Origin: Kordia sp.
Lineage (GTDB): Bacteria; Bacteroidota; Bacteroidia; Flavobacteriales; Flavobacteriaceae
DNA: 64,000 nucleotides
Assembly: GCF_022447245.1 (NCBI RefSeq)
Contig: NZ_JAKVBC010000006.1
Span: 102,796 to 166,795, forward strand
Reading direction: 5' to 3'
Shown here: piece after piece, positions 1-8,472 of the stretch
How positions within the stretch are numbered: the stretch's first letter is position 1
Layout of the letters: the number at the start of each line of letters is the position of its first letter
Made by a program: the position numbers and the translations under genes
The notes under the pieces: model-generated
What the model was told of the DNA's origin: nothing
The model's input: only the letters and a program-made list of their open reading frames with translations
The model's database searches: none

Positions 1-1
1 A

Positions 2-1084
2 TATGATTGGGACACAACACTTACCAGTATTTTAAACAAAACTACTGCGGACGTTGAACAAGCTTTGAGAAGCTCCAAATGTACTTTAGAAGATTTTAAA
101 GCATTGGTTTCTCCTGCAGCTAAACCGTATTTAGAAGAAATGGCACAACTCAGTAGACAACTCACTAAAAAACGTTTTGGTAATACCATACAAATGTATG
201 CTCCAATGTATTTGAGTAATGAATGTCAAAATATTTGTACGTATTGTGGTTTTAGTTTGACGAATAAAATTCCACGCAGAACTTTAACGGATAGCGAGAT
301 TTTAAAAGAAGTTGCATTCATAAAGTCGAAAGGTTATGATCACATTCTTTTAGTTACTGGAGAAGCTAATAAAACGGTTGGTGTTCCGTATATCAACAAC
401 GCCATACAACTTATTCGTTCTCATTTTTCTAATATAACGATAGAAGTTCAACCACTCGATCAAGATGAATATGAATTATTGATTGAAAATGGATTATACG
501 CGGTTTTAGTTTATCAAGAAACCTATCACAGAAACGAATATAAAAAGCATCATCCAAAAGGGAAAAAATCTAATTTTGATTATCGATTGGAAACTCCTGA
601 TCGACTGGGAAAAGCTGGGATTCATAAAATAGGATTAGGCGCTTTATTTGGTTTGGAAGACTGGAGAGTTGACAGTTTTTTTACGGCATTGCATTTAAAG
701 TATTTACAGAAAACGTATTGGAAAACTAAGTACTCAATTTCATTTCCAAGACTTCGTCCACACTCAGGAGGCTTAGAGCCAAAAGTAGAAATGACAGATG
801 CAGACTTAGTTCAGCTAATTTGTGCTTATAGATTGTTGGATGAAGATGTTGAATTATCAATTTCCACCAGAGAAAGTGAAGTTTTCAGAGATAATATTGT
901 CAATTTAGGCATTACTTCTATCAGTGCTGAATCTAAAACAAATCCTGGTGGTTATGCAGTTGAGCAACAATCTTTGGAACAATTTGAAATATCGGACGAA
1001 CGCTCTACAGAGGAAATAACACAGATGTTAAAAAATCAAGGTTTGGAAGTCGTTTGGAAAGATTGGGCAAATAATTGGCAGTAA
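2..1084 (+). CDS. thiH: 2-iminoacetate synthase ThiH, 5' end cut by window
   Basis: Radical SAM enzyme that cleaves tyrosine to dehydroglycine and p-cresol for the thiazole half of thiamine. The frame is open from the first base and residues before the TTG at 65 (YDWDTT..., then ADVEQAL) match the family N-terminus, so the real start lies upstream and the TTG is not the start. The cluster motif CxxxCxxC (CQNICTYC) is encoded at about 224-247, followed by the family's conserved C-terminal region (ISAESKTNPGGY). Seven bases separate it from the ThiF-like gene, consistent with one thi operon whose earlier genes are outside the window. Function is well supported by family features; only the missing N-terminus is unseen. 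Confidence 0.95.
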   Translation, partial: YDWDTTLTSILNKTTADVEQALRSSKCTLEDFKALVSPAAKPYLEEMAQLSRQLTKKRFGNTIQMYAPMYLSNECQNICTYCGFSLTNKIPRRTLTDSEILKEVAFIKSKGYDHILLVTGEANKTVGVPYINNAIQLIRSHFSNITIEVQPLDQDEYELLIENGLYAVLVYQETYHRNEYKKHHPKGKKSNFDYRLETPDRLGKAGIHKIGLGALFGLEDWRVDSFFTALHLKYLQKTYWKTKYSISFPRLRPHSGGLEPKVEMTDADLVQLICAYRLLDEDVELSISTRESEVFRDNIVNLGITSISAESKTNPGGYAVEQQSLEQFEISDERSTEEITQMLKNQGLEVVWKDWANNWQ

Positions 1085-1091
1085 AAATACA

Positions 1092-2153
1092 ATGGAACTA
1101 ACTCAGGAAGAACAACAACATTACAATCGTCATCTGATTTTAAATGATATCGGAATTGAAGGACAATTAAAACTAAAAAAAGCTCGTGTTTTAGTAATTG
1201 GTGCAGGTGGTTTGGGTTGTCCTGTACTTCAGTATTTAACTGCCGCTGGTGTTGGAACTATTGGAATTATTGACGATGATATTGTTGACAAAAGTAATTT
1301 GCAACGTCAAATTCTATATACGTACGATGATCTTGGAATTTTAAAAACGGACGCAGCCGCTAAACGTTTGCAACGATTAAATCCCTTAGTAAATTTTACT
1401 ACGTATGCTAAACGTTTGTCGCACGAAAATGCAATTGATCTCTTCAATAAATATGATATTATTGTTGACGGAAGTGACAATTTCACTACTCGCTATCTAA
1501 TCAATGATGCAGCAATTTTAGCTAATAAACCTGTCGTTTTCGGTTCTATATTTAAGTTTGAAGGACATGTAAGTGTTTTTAATTACAAAAATGGTCCAAC
1601 CGATCGTTGTTTATTTCCTAAACCTCCAAAATCTAATGAAGTTCCTAACTGTTCTGACATAGGCGTTTTGGGTATTTTACCTGGAATTATTGGATGTTTT
1701 CAAGCCAATGAAGTATTAAAAATTATCTGTGAAATCGGAACGGTCTTATCAGGAAAACTACTTACCTACAATGCATTGAATTCTCAACAATTGGTATTGA
1801 ATTTGAAAAAAAACAATACTATTACAATTACAGAACTTTCTGAAGATTATGAAGCCTTTTGCGGAATCCCAAAGCATTCTAAAAAAATAACACTCGCCAC
1901 TTTAGAAAAGAATTTACAACACTATAATTTGTTAGATGTTCGAGAGACTTGGGAACGAACAGAACACCATATTGGCGGACAACATATTCCTCTTGGAGAA
2001 TTAGCATTTAGGGCTCATGAAATACCGCAAAATAAAGATTTGGTTGTTTATTGTGAAACTGGTTTGCGTAGTGTTGTTGCGATTGAGTTTTTAAGGGAAT
2101 CAGGCTTTAGCAAACAACTTTTGAGTTTATCCTTAAGCTATATAAATAATTAA
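1092..2153 (+). CDS. thiF: ThiF/MoeB/HesA-type adenylyltransferase with C-terminal rhodanese domain
   Basis: E1-like enzyme that adenylates the C-terminus of a ThiS/MoaD sulfur carrier; its place after thiH favours the thiamine role. Nucleotide loop GAGGLG is at residues 37-42, the DNFTTRY region near 129-135 and the likely catalytic Cys at 187 (PNCSDIG). A rhodanese domain follows (about 265-353) with active-site loop CETGLRS at 321-327. Odd points: the two zinc CxxC pairs of E. coli ThiF/MoeB are missing (TDRC at 170-173 where CxxC is usual, and no CPxCG pair later). The rhodanese C-terminus also ends in an unusual SLSLSYINN instead of the common GGI/W ending, and its stop codon coincides with the edge of an insertion sequence. 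MoeB rather than ThiF activity is possible. Confidence 0.85.
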   Translation: MELTQEEQQHYNRHLILNDIGIEGQLKLKKARVLVIGAGGLGCPVLQYLTAAGVGTIGIIDDDIVDKSNLQRQILYTYDDLGILKTDAAAKRLQRLNPLVNFTTYAKRLSHENAIDLFNKYDIIVDGSDNFTTRYLINDAAILANKPVVFGSIFKFEGHVSVFNYKNGPTDRCLFPKPPKSNEVPNCSDIGVLGILPGIIGCFQANEVLKIICEIGTVLSGKLLTYNALNSQQLVLNLKKNNTITITELSEDYEAFCGIPKHSKKITLATLEKNLQHYNLLDVRETWERTEHHIGGQHIPLGELAFRAHEIPQNKDLVVYCETGLRSVVAIEFLRESGFSKQLLSLSLSYINN

Positions 2154-3071
2154 CCCGAGTTTCCCAAAAAAAAAACGGAGCAAATTAAGTTTTGATATTT
2201 TTGAAATAGCAAGACAAAAAAATCACTCAAGATGCACCAAGACAAAGTTATATAGATATACTGTACTATAGATGATATTTTAAAACAAATGTAACATCAA
2301 GAACATAACAATAGAAAATGTAGCGATAGTCAACTGCTCACTGTAGCTATAGTTTCTGCTATGTTTTTTGCAGGGAATCAAACTACAGCACTTTCTTATA
2401 TGTGGAGTCATATATTTGACAAAATCCTCAATAAAAGTGGATTTACCAAACGTTTACATAAACTCAAAGAATTATTGTTGAGTATTTTCTTTAGTATTGG
2501 TAGGATCTTCAAATATATCCATTGTGAAATGGAATATATTAAAGACTCATTTCCTGTAAAAGTATGTCATAACATGCGCATTAAGCGTTGTAAATTAGTC
2601 AAAGGAGAAGAATATAGAGCTTATAATGCTTCAAAACGGGAGTACTTTTATGGATTTAAAGTGCAATTGATTACCACTAAAGAAGGGATTCCTGTAGAAA
2701 TGTATTTTGTAGAAGGCAAAGAACATGACTCACAAATATCACAACGAATGTATCATGATTTACAAGCAGAGAGCTCACTATATGGAGATAGTGGCTATAC
2801 TGATTATGAGCTTGAAGACCTATTTAAAGAGACAGAACAAGTTCATTTACAAATCGCTAGAGAGAAAAACTCAAAAAGAAAGGATGAACCCTTTAAAGCT
2901 TACATCAAAGAAGCTATGAGAAAAATAATTGAAACATTTATTAGTCAAATTACTGGCCTTATGCCTAGACATATAAATGCTGTTACTGCAAAAGGATTCA
3001 TTATTAAACTCATCCTATTTGTAATGGCATTTCAAATCAAAAATGTAATCTAATTTATAGGAAACTTGGGT
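2153..3071 (+). mobile_element. Degenerate IS982-family insertion sequence
   Basis: About 919 bp bounded by near-perfect inverted ends: TTAACCCGAGTTTCC on the left (2151-2165) and its complement with one mismatch on the right (about 3060-3074). It carries an IS982-type DDE transposase that is broken by nonsense codons, so the copy cannot move by itself. The element sits exactly between the stop codon of the thiF-like gene and the stop codon of the opposite-strand serine hydrolase. I could not see a convincing flanking direct repeat, so the exact ends within the shared TTAA/TTAA are uncertain by a few bases. Confidence 0.82.
2232..3053 (+). pseudogene. IS982-family transposase with two in-frame stops
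   Basis: Reading one frame from ATG 2232 gives a 273-residue IS982-like transposase interrupted by TAG at 2253-2255 and TAA at 2292-2294. The part before and between the stops still resembles the family N-terminus (DKV..IYCTIDDILKQM). From 2361 the frame is open and contains the DDE catalytic pattern: Asp in KDSFPV, Asp in YGDSGYTDYE and Glu in KIIETFIS, plus the family's late motif HINAVTAKGF. Slightly shorter than full IS982 transposases (about 290). Inactive because of the two nonsense codons, unless initiation at 2361 gives an N-truncated product. Confidence 0.85.
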
Positions 3072-3074
3072 TAA

Positions 3075-4166
3075 CTAGTTTATCAACAGATTAATCTTTT
3101 CCCAAAGGACATTATCAAAGTCAGAAAGTGCAAAATTGGCGTTGTCAGCAGCATTTCCCATTCGGATAATCACTAAGTTTTTACTTGGAACGATATAAAT
3201 TTTCTGATCATTTTTTCCTAAAGCACAGTACATATCTTGTGGTGCATTTGGAACGAGTTCACCGCTAAACTCCAATTGCGTTTGTGGCAAACGATAACTC
3301 GTTTTTCCATTGAGCCACCATAAATAACCATAGGCTTCATTAATGTTTTGAGAAGTAGAGGTAGCTTCATTCAAAAAACTTTCTGGAATAATTTGCTCAT
3401 CATTCCATGTGCCATTCGCAGCAATTAATAAACCAAAACGTGCCATGCTTCGCGTTGTACTCCAATATACATTTGCATTGTCCGTTTGAATCCACGCGCC
3501 AGTCATTCCGATTCTATTTTTTAGTTTCGTTTCAAAATAGCTATCCCAAGATTGATTGCTTGCAGCGGCAATAACATCTTGCATTTTTAAAAAAACACCA
3601 TGATATGCCCAACGTGAACCAGCATCGGAAAGATATTCTAAATCGCTTGGCGAAATGCCACTTCCTAAACCATCATCCAAACCAGAAGTCATAGACAATA
3701 GATTTTGGCAAGTGATTAAATTCTCTTTTTCTAAGGCGGCACTTGTCCAATTGTTGCCAATATAATCTGAAACTCTATCGTTGAGGTTTAGAAGATTTTC
3801 TTCTTGTGCAATTCCTGCAACTGCGGTTGTCAATGTTTTTCCTGCGCTAGCCCAATACCAAGGTGATGATTCTGTATGTTCATCAAAATAATTTTCAACT
3901 ACTATTTTTCCTTTGTGTAAAATGACAAAGCTTTTGGTGTTTTTTTCTTCAAGATAAGTTAAAAGTGGTTGTAATTGATCTGTGTTCCAATTTAATTCTG
4001 CAATGGCTTTCGTTTCCCAAGTACTCGAATTTAGAGGAGGAAAATACAGAGAGTCATCAACAATAGTAGGTCTTTCTTCTTCTAGAATTTCGTCGACAGC
4101 TTCCGAAGAACAGTTTAAAAAAAGTACTAAAAAAAAGAGTGTAGCAAAAAAAAGTGGACGATTCAT
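3075..4166 (-). CDS. Serine hydrolase, beta-lactamase class C family lipoprotein
   Basis: Predicted periplasmic lipoprotein of the class C beta-lactamase/esterase superfamily. The N-terminus is a hydrophobic signal ending in the lipobox LFLNC (Cys19). The nucleophile motif SxxK is SAGK at 107-110. The usual YxN triad motif is represented only by YHG near 188, and the late KTG-like motif is not clear, so activity may be that of an esterase/peptidase relative rather than a beta-lactamase. The C-terminal half keeps the family features YLWWLNG and MYCALGKNDQKIYIVPSKNLVIIRMG-like strand order. It stands alone; its 3' end abuts the IS982 remnant, whose end touches the TAG stop. Confidence 0.85.
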   Translation of the reverse strand: MNRPLFFATLFFLVLFLNCSSEAVDEILEEERPTIVDDSLYFPPLNSSTWETKAIAELNWNTDQLQPLLTYLEEKNTKSFVILHKGKIVVENYFDEHTESSPWYWASAGKTLTTAVAGIAQEENLLNLNDRVSDYIGNNWTSAALEKENLITCQNLLSMTSGLDDGLGSGISPSDLEYLSDAGSRWAYHGVFLKMQDVIAAASNQSWDSYFETKLKNRIGMTGAWIQTDNANVYWSTTRSMARFGLLIAANGTWNDEQIIPESFLNEATSTSQNINEAYGYLWWLNGKTSYRLPQTQLEFSGELVPNAPQDMYCALGKNDQKIYIVPSKNLVIIRMGNAADNANFALSDFDNVLWEKINLLIN

Positions 4167-4220
4167 CTTTTAGATTTTCATTTAAGACTCATAAAAATAC
4201 CAAAGGTTTAAATTAGATTG

Positions 4221-4228
4221 TATCTTTG
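4221..4228 (+). promoter_or_regulatory. Bacteroidota -7 promoter element for rimO
   Basis: TATCTTTG matches the TAnnTTTG consensus. It contains the TTG triplet (4226) that would otherwise open a longer rimO frame, and so decides the start in favour of ATG 4247, giving a short leader of roughly 14 bases. No good TTG -33 element is visible. Confidence 0.6.
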
Positions 4229-4246
4229 TCCACTGATTTTTTTGAT

Positions 4247-5548
4247 ATGAGAACAAAGACGTTAAAGAAAAATAAGATCAATGTAGTTACACTTGGATGT
4301 TCTAAGAATGTATACGATTCTGAAGTTTTGATGGGACAACTAAAGGCAAATGGCAAAGAAGTAGCACATGAGGAAGAAGGAAATATTGTGGTAATCAACA
4401 CCTGCGGATTCATCAATAATGCCAAAGAAGAAAGTGTAAATACGATTTTAGACTATGTTCAAAAGAAAGAAGATGGAGAAGTTGATAAAGTCTTTGTGAC
4501 GGGTTGTTTGAGTGAGCGTTATAAGCCAGACTTAGAAGCTGAAATTCCAGATGTAGACCAATATTTTGGAACGACACAATTACCACAATTATTGAAAGCT
4601 CTTGGAGCAGATTATAAACATGAGTTAATTGGTGAACGAATTACAACAACACCAAAAAACTATGCATATCTTAAAATTGCAGAAGGTTGCGATCGTCCGT
4701 GTTCTTTTTGTGCGATTCCTTTAATGAGAGGAAAACACAAATCTACACCAATTGAAGAATTGGTTACTGAAGCAGAAAAATTAGCAGCAAAAGGAGTTAA
4801 AGAACTCATTTTAATTGCACAAGATTTAACCTATTACGGATTAGATTTATATAAAAAGCGAAACCTAGCCGAATTATTACGTGCCTTGGTAAAAGTAGAA
4901 GGCATTGAATGGATTCGTTTGCATTACGCGTTTCCTGCAGGTTTCCCAATGGACGTACTAGAAGTTATGAAAGAAGAACCAAAAATCTGTAACTATCTAG
5001 ATATTCCATTACAACACATTGCAGATGATATCTTAAAATCTATGCGCCGTGGAACGAATCAAGCGAAGACAACAAAATTGTTGAAAGAATTTAGAGCTGC
5101 AGTTCCAGAAATGACTATTCGTACGACACTGATTGTTGGATATCCAGGAGAAACGGAAGAGCATTTCCAAACACTTAAAAACTGGGTTGAAGAAATGCGT
5201 TTCGAACGTTTAGGATGCTTTACCTATTCACACGAAGAAAACACGCATGCATACACTTTAGAAGACGATGTTCCAGAAGAAGTAAAGCAACAACGCGCGA
5301 ATGAAATTATGGAAATTCAGTCGCAAATTTCATGGGAATTGAATCAAGAGAAAATTGGACAAACTTTTAAGTGTATCATTGATCGTAAAGAAGGAAACTA
5401 TTTCGTTGGTCGTACCGAATTTGATTCTCCAGATGTAGACAATGAAGTCTTAATTGATGCTTCAAAATTCTACGTAAAACAAGGTGAATTTGTAGACGTT
5501 AAAATCACAGATGCCGCTGATTTTGATTTGTACGGAGAACCTGTTTAG
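4247..5548 (+). CDS. rimO: Ribosomal protein uS12 methylthiotransferase RimO
   Basis: Radical SAM enzyme that methylthiolates an aspartate of ribosomal protein S12. Domains in order: N-terminal methylthiotransferase domain with cluster cysteines 18 (LGCSKN), 53 (NTCGF) and 87 (TGCLSE); radical SAM core with CDRPCSFC (Cys148, 152, 155); C-terminal TRAM domain (about 370-433). Length of 433 residues from this ATG is normal. A longer version from TTG 4226 is rejected because that codon lies inside the promoter element. The DRPCSFCAIP signature separates RimO from the related MiaB. Monocistronic; convergent with the M14 peptidase gene. Confidence 0.96.
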   Translation: MRTKTLKKNKINVVTLGCSKNVYDSEVLMGQLKANGKEVAHEEEGNIVVINTCGFINNAKEESVNTILDYVQKKEDGEVDKVFVTGCLSERYKPDLEAEIPDVDQYFGTTQLPQLLKALGADYKHELIGERITTTPKNYAYLKIAEGCDRPCSFCAIPLMRGKHKSTPIEELVTEAEKLAAKGVKELILIAQDLTYYGLDLYKKRNLAELLRALVKVEGIEWIRLHYAFPAGFPMDVLEVMKEEPKICNYLDIPLQHIADDILKSMRRGTNQAKTTKLLKEFRAAVPEMTIRTTLIVGYPGETEEHFQTLKNWVEEMRFERLGCFTYSHEENTHAYTLEDDVPEEVKQQRANEIMEIQSQISWELNQEKIGQTFKCIIDRKEGNYFVGRTEFDSPDVDNEVLIDASKFYVKQGEFVDVKITDAADFDLYGEPV

Positions 5549-5862
5549 AACTCAAAACGCCAAATGCTAAAATTTTAATGTAAAAGTAATTGATACGTCA
5601 TTACCAAGAGTTTATGACGAAGTAGTCTGTTTCTCCTTAAATTAGAAACTTATTGCTAAATCGCATAAATTTCAAACAAACAAATCTACGAATCAAAAAA
5701 TATATGCTGAAGCGTTAATAAGCTTAAGAATTAGTTTGATTGAAAAATCTAAAAGCGAAGCGTTCAGGAGTTTTAGAGCGATAGCGATCTAATAATACCT
5801 AACAACGTCAGCGATCCAAAAGCGAAAGCGTATCCAAATAAATTAGATGAGTGTAGTCGAAG
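5549..5862. repeat. Convergent intergenic region with REP-like repeats
   Basis: No gene seen. Contains an imperfect copy of a palindromic repeat at 5596-5634 (starts CGTCATTACC, ends ACGAAGTAGTCTGTTT) also present at 21074-21171. Further on are TCTAAAAGCG (about 5748-5757), ACCTAACAAC (about 5797) and GTAGTCGAAG (about 5852), pieces with counterparts in the same order in the yidC/GH3 intergenic region. Many Bacteroidota genomes carry such CGTCATTGCGAGG-type repeats. Role unknown; transcription termination or mRNA end protection would be inference. Confidence 0.6.
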
Positions 5863-8340
5863 CTACAGTTCAAACGAATTATTATTCACCATAAAAACAG
5901 CGTTGGCAAAAAACAGCTTTCCATTTTCCCAAAAAGCACGAAACATTGGATTGTCTACCATATAAATCATACTTCCATTTCCAATTCTATGTTCTCCAAA
6001 AACTAAGGTGTTTTTAATATTTTTCACAGCTTTATAACCTGCAAAACCAGAAACTACTTTGTTATCTTCCGAGTATGCAACCGTATAACCACCTTTTAAA
6101 TAATCATACGCATCGCTACCTAACTTCAATGTAAAATAAGAATCATCATAACCAAAAGCTAGCGGATGCGTAGTGTCTACTTTTGTTTTAAAAATAGCAC
6201 CTGTGATATAGTTAGAAATATTTTGGCGTTCGCTTTTTGCATACGAAATGATTTCATTTTTACCACCATTGTCTTCAGGTTGTTTTCTAGAAATTCCAAA
6301 CCCTTCTTTTCCATCAAAAGTTCGCAATGCACCTTTCATAGCAATTACTTTTCCGCCTCGAGAAATCCAGTTTTTCAAGGTTTTCAATTGTTTACTATCG
6401 AAGATATCTCTGTAACTTCCATCAGGTAAAATCAAAATATTAAATGAATTTAGTGTGCCAGAAGAAAAACTATCAGAATTAATATTCGTTACAGGAAACT
6501 TTAACTCTTGTTCAAAAAAGTACCAAAGCTCCCCAAAAGCTAAGGAACTTGTTGCTTCTCCAGAAATCACTGCAATCTTTGGCATTTTAATTTCCTTAAT
6601 ATCTGGTGAACCTAAATCGACACCGCTATCTGCAAATCCTGAAGTTATACTTGATAATTGGATATAATTCTCAATCGCGATATCAAAAACAGTATCATGA
6701 AAATTCGCTACATTTTTATTATCGCCTTTGGTGATAATCAAAGAACCACGATCAAACGTTTTTCCATTAACTGTAAAAGTCTTCTCTGCAAATCGTACGC
6801 GAACTCCAGCTTGTAGTAGTTGCCCTAAAAATGCAGCATCTGCAACATTTTTCCAATCAGTTACATAGGCAACCGCATTTGTTTTTTGCGGAACATTTAG
6901 TGGAATATCAAAACCAGTAATTTTATCGTAAGGAACAATGGTTTTAGAAGCAATAGTGTTCAATCCGTACGCATATGGAATACTCCACGCAGTAATGTCA
7001 TAAGTAACCGAATCACTCAATTTGGCTTTAGGTTCAAACAATACTTTTACCATATTGGCTTTTGCTTGATTGGTGCTTACTAATAATGCATTTTTTACCT
7101 TTCTTGAAGTTTGTTGTCCACTTTGATAGTCAAAACCTTTTACAGTGTTACTAGTCAAATCATATTGAATTTCATGTCTATCCAAAAGCCTCATTAACTT
7201 TTTAATACGATATTTATTTCCTTCTAATACATAGCTTTTATAAGTGAAGTCTTTATTACTAAAATATTTTTTGAACTCTGAATTTAGCTTATCAGCATTC
7301 TTAGAAGAAATTTCTACGGTAGATAATCCTGTTGTGTGATGATGTGCAATACGATCTTTCAAGGTCAACAAATCACCTTCATCATTAATAATTCCTAAAC
7401 CAGCACGTCCATGCCCAGCTTGCTCATACGTCATTCCAATAGCTCCGTTGAACGTTGGATATGTATCTCCATAACTTGGATAAAACAAATCAAAACGCTC
7501 ACGGGTAAAATACAACCAGCCTTCTTTATCAAAATAACCTGCATGATTTTTTCCTATTTGCGTCTGAAAATCACGTTGCCAATCAGTAATCACTTCATGG
7601 AAAGGTTCTGCAGCTGGTGCAAAATAATACGGTTCGTTAATGCCTTGCTCATGAAAATCTACATGAATATGTGGTAACCATTTGTTATACACTTTTAAGC
7701 GTTGACGTGTTTCTACTTGTGTTGCCCAAGCCCAATCTCTATTCAAATCAAACAAATAATGATTCGGTCTTCCACCTGGCCACGGTTCATCATGTTCTTT
7801 GGCTTTCTGATTTGAATTATACGGAAAACTAGCTACTTGATTGTACCAATTCACATATCGATCACGTCCATCTGGATTGATACACGGATCCATAATCACA
7901 ACCGTATTTTGCAACCAAGCTTTTTTGGAAGTAATCAGTTCGTAAATTGTTTTCATAGAAGCTTCTGTTCCAGAAGATTCATTTCCATGCACATTATAAC
8001 TCAACCAAACAATTGCTTTATCGGCAGTATTTTCAGAAGAGCTAATTTTAGTATTTGCTATATGATTACTTCGAATGCTTTCTAAATTTTCTAAATTTTC
8101 AGGAGAAGAAACGTAGGCTACTTGTAACAAACGATGTTCATTAGTTTTACCATATTCTTCCAATTGAACCATATTAGAAGCTTTTGCTAAATATTGATAA
8201 TAATCCACCACACGATAATGGTTCGTAAAGCGTGTTCCCAACTCATAGCCTAAAAACTCGTCAGGCGATTGAATATTTTGCGCAAAAAATGAAGTTGAAA
8301 TAATAAAAAATGAAAGTAAAGTAAAAATATGTCGTCTCAT
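5863..8340 (-). CDS. Secreted M14-family zinc carboxypeptidase
   Basis: 825 residues with an N-terminal signal peptide (MRRHIFTLL...SFFAQ). The M14 catalytic domain has zinc motif HGNE (His118, Glu121), substrate-binding DPCINPDGRDR (about 151-161), the third zinc histidine in HVDFHEQG (about 230) and the general base in MTYEQAGHG (Glu306). The C-terminal half (about 590-800) looks like the glutamine-amidotransferase-like/ThuA-type fold often joined to this family (FNILILPDGSYRDIF, GGKVIAMKGALRTF). Probably acts on peptides in the periplasm or outside. No T9SS tail seen. Preceded by a TAGCTTTG promoter element; convergent with rimO. Confidence 0.9.
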   Translation of the reverse strand: MRRHIFTLLSFFIISTSFFAQNIQSPDEFLGYELGTRFTNHYRVVDYYQYLAKASNMVQLEEYGKTNEHRLLQVAYVSSPENLENLESIRSNHIANTKISSSENTADKAIVWLSYNVHGNESSGTEASMKTIYELITSKKAWLQNTVVIMDPCINPDGRDRYVNWYNQVASFPYNSNQKAKEHDEPWPGGRPNHYLFDLNRDWAWATQVETRQRLKVYNKWLPHIHVDFHEQGINEPYYFAPAAEPFHEVITDWQRDFQTQIGKNHAGYFDKEGWLYFTRERFDLFYPSYGDTYPTFNGAIGMTYEQAGHGRAGLGIINDEGDLLTLKDRIAHHHTTGLSTVEISSKNADKLNSEFKKYFSNKDFTYKSYVLEGNKYRIKKLMRLLDRHEIQYDLTSNTVKGFDYQSGQQTSRKVKNALLVSTNQAKANMVKVLFEPKAKLSDSVTYDITAWSIPYAYGLNTIASKTIVPYDKITGFDIPLNVPQKTNAVAYVTDWKNVADAAFLGQLLQAGVRVRFAEKTFTVNGKTFDRGSLIITKGDNKNVANFHDTVFDIAIENYIQLSSITSGFADSGVDLGSPDIKEIKMPKIAVISGEATSSLAFGELWYFFEQELKFPVTNINSDSFSSGTLNSFNILILPDGSYRDIFDSKQLKTLKNWISRGGKVIAMKGALRTFDGKEGFGISRKQPEDNGGKNEIISYAKSERQNISNYITGAIFKTKVDTTHPLAFGYDDSYFTLKLGSDAYDYLKGGYTVAYSEDNKVVSGFAGYKAVKNIKNTLVFGEHRIGNGSMIYMVDNPMFRAFWENGKLFFANAVFMVNNNSFEL

Positions 8341-8365
8341 TACAAATGATAAGTTAGATAGACAT

Positions 8366-8373
8366 CAAAGCTA
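8366..8373 (-). promoter_or_regulatory. -7 promoter element for the M14 peptidase gene
   Basis: CAAAGCTA on the plus strand reads TAGCTTTG on the minus strand, matching TAnnTTTG, about 26 bases before the ATG at 8340. Confidence 0.5.
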
Positions 8374-8438
8374 ACTAATATAATTTTAAAAAAGAATATC
8401 TTAACGAAATTTTGAGAAAATTCCATTTCAAATAGCTT

Positions 8439-8446
8439 TATCTTTG
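8439..8446 (+). promoter_or_regulatory. -7 promoter element for bshC
   Basis: TATCTTTG, an exact TAnnTTTG match, 26 bases before the bshC ATG at 8473. A TTTG at 8411-8414 could serve as the -33 element but the 24-base gap is longer than usual. An earlier ATG at 8463 is in another frame and stops after six codons. Confidence 0.6.
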
Positions 8447-8472
8447 CAACTTTAAAATCCTCATGACCAACT

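Noticed and set aside
2725..2919. Overlapping frames inside the transposase and inside other large genes
   Set aside because: They are out-of-frame shadows of well-supported genes, with no signal or family similarity of their own.
4226..4246. TTG start extending RimO by seven residues
   Set aside because: The TTG lies inside a TATCTTTG promoter element; ATG 4247 is the better start.
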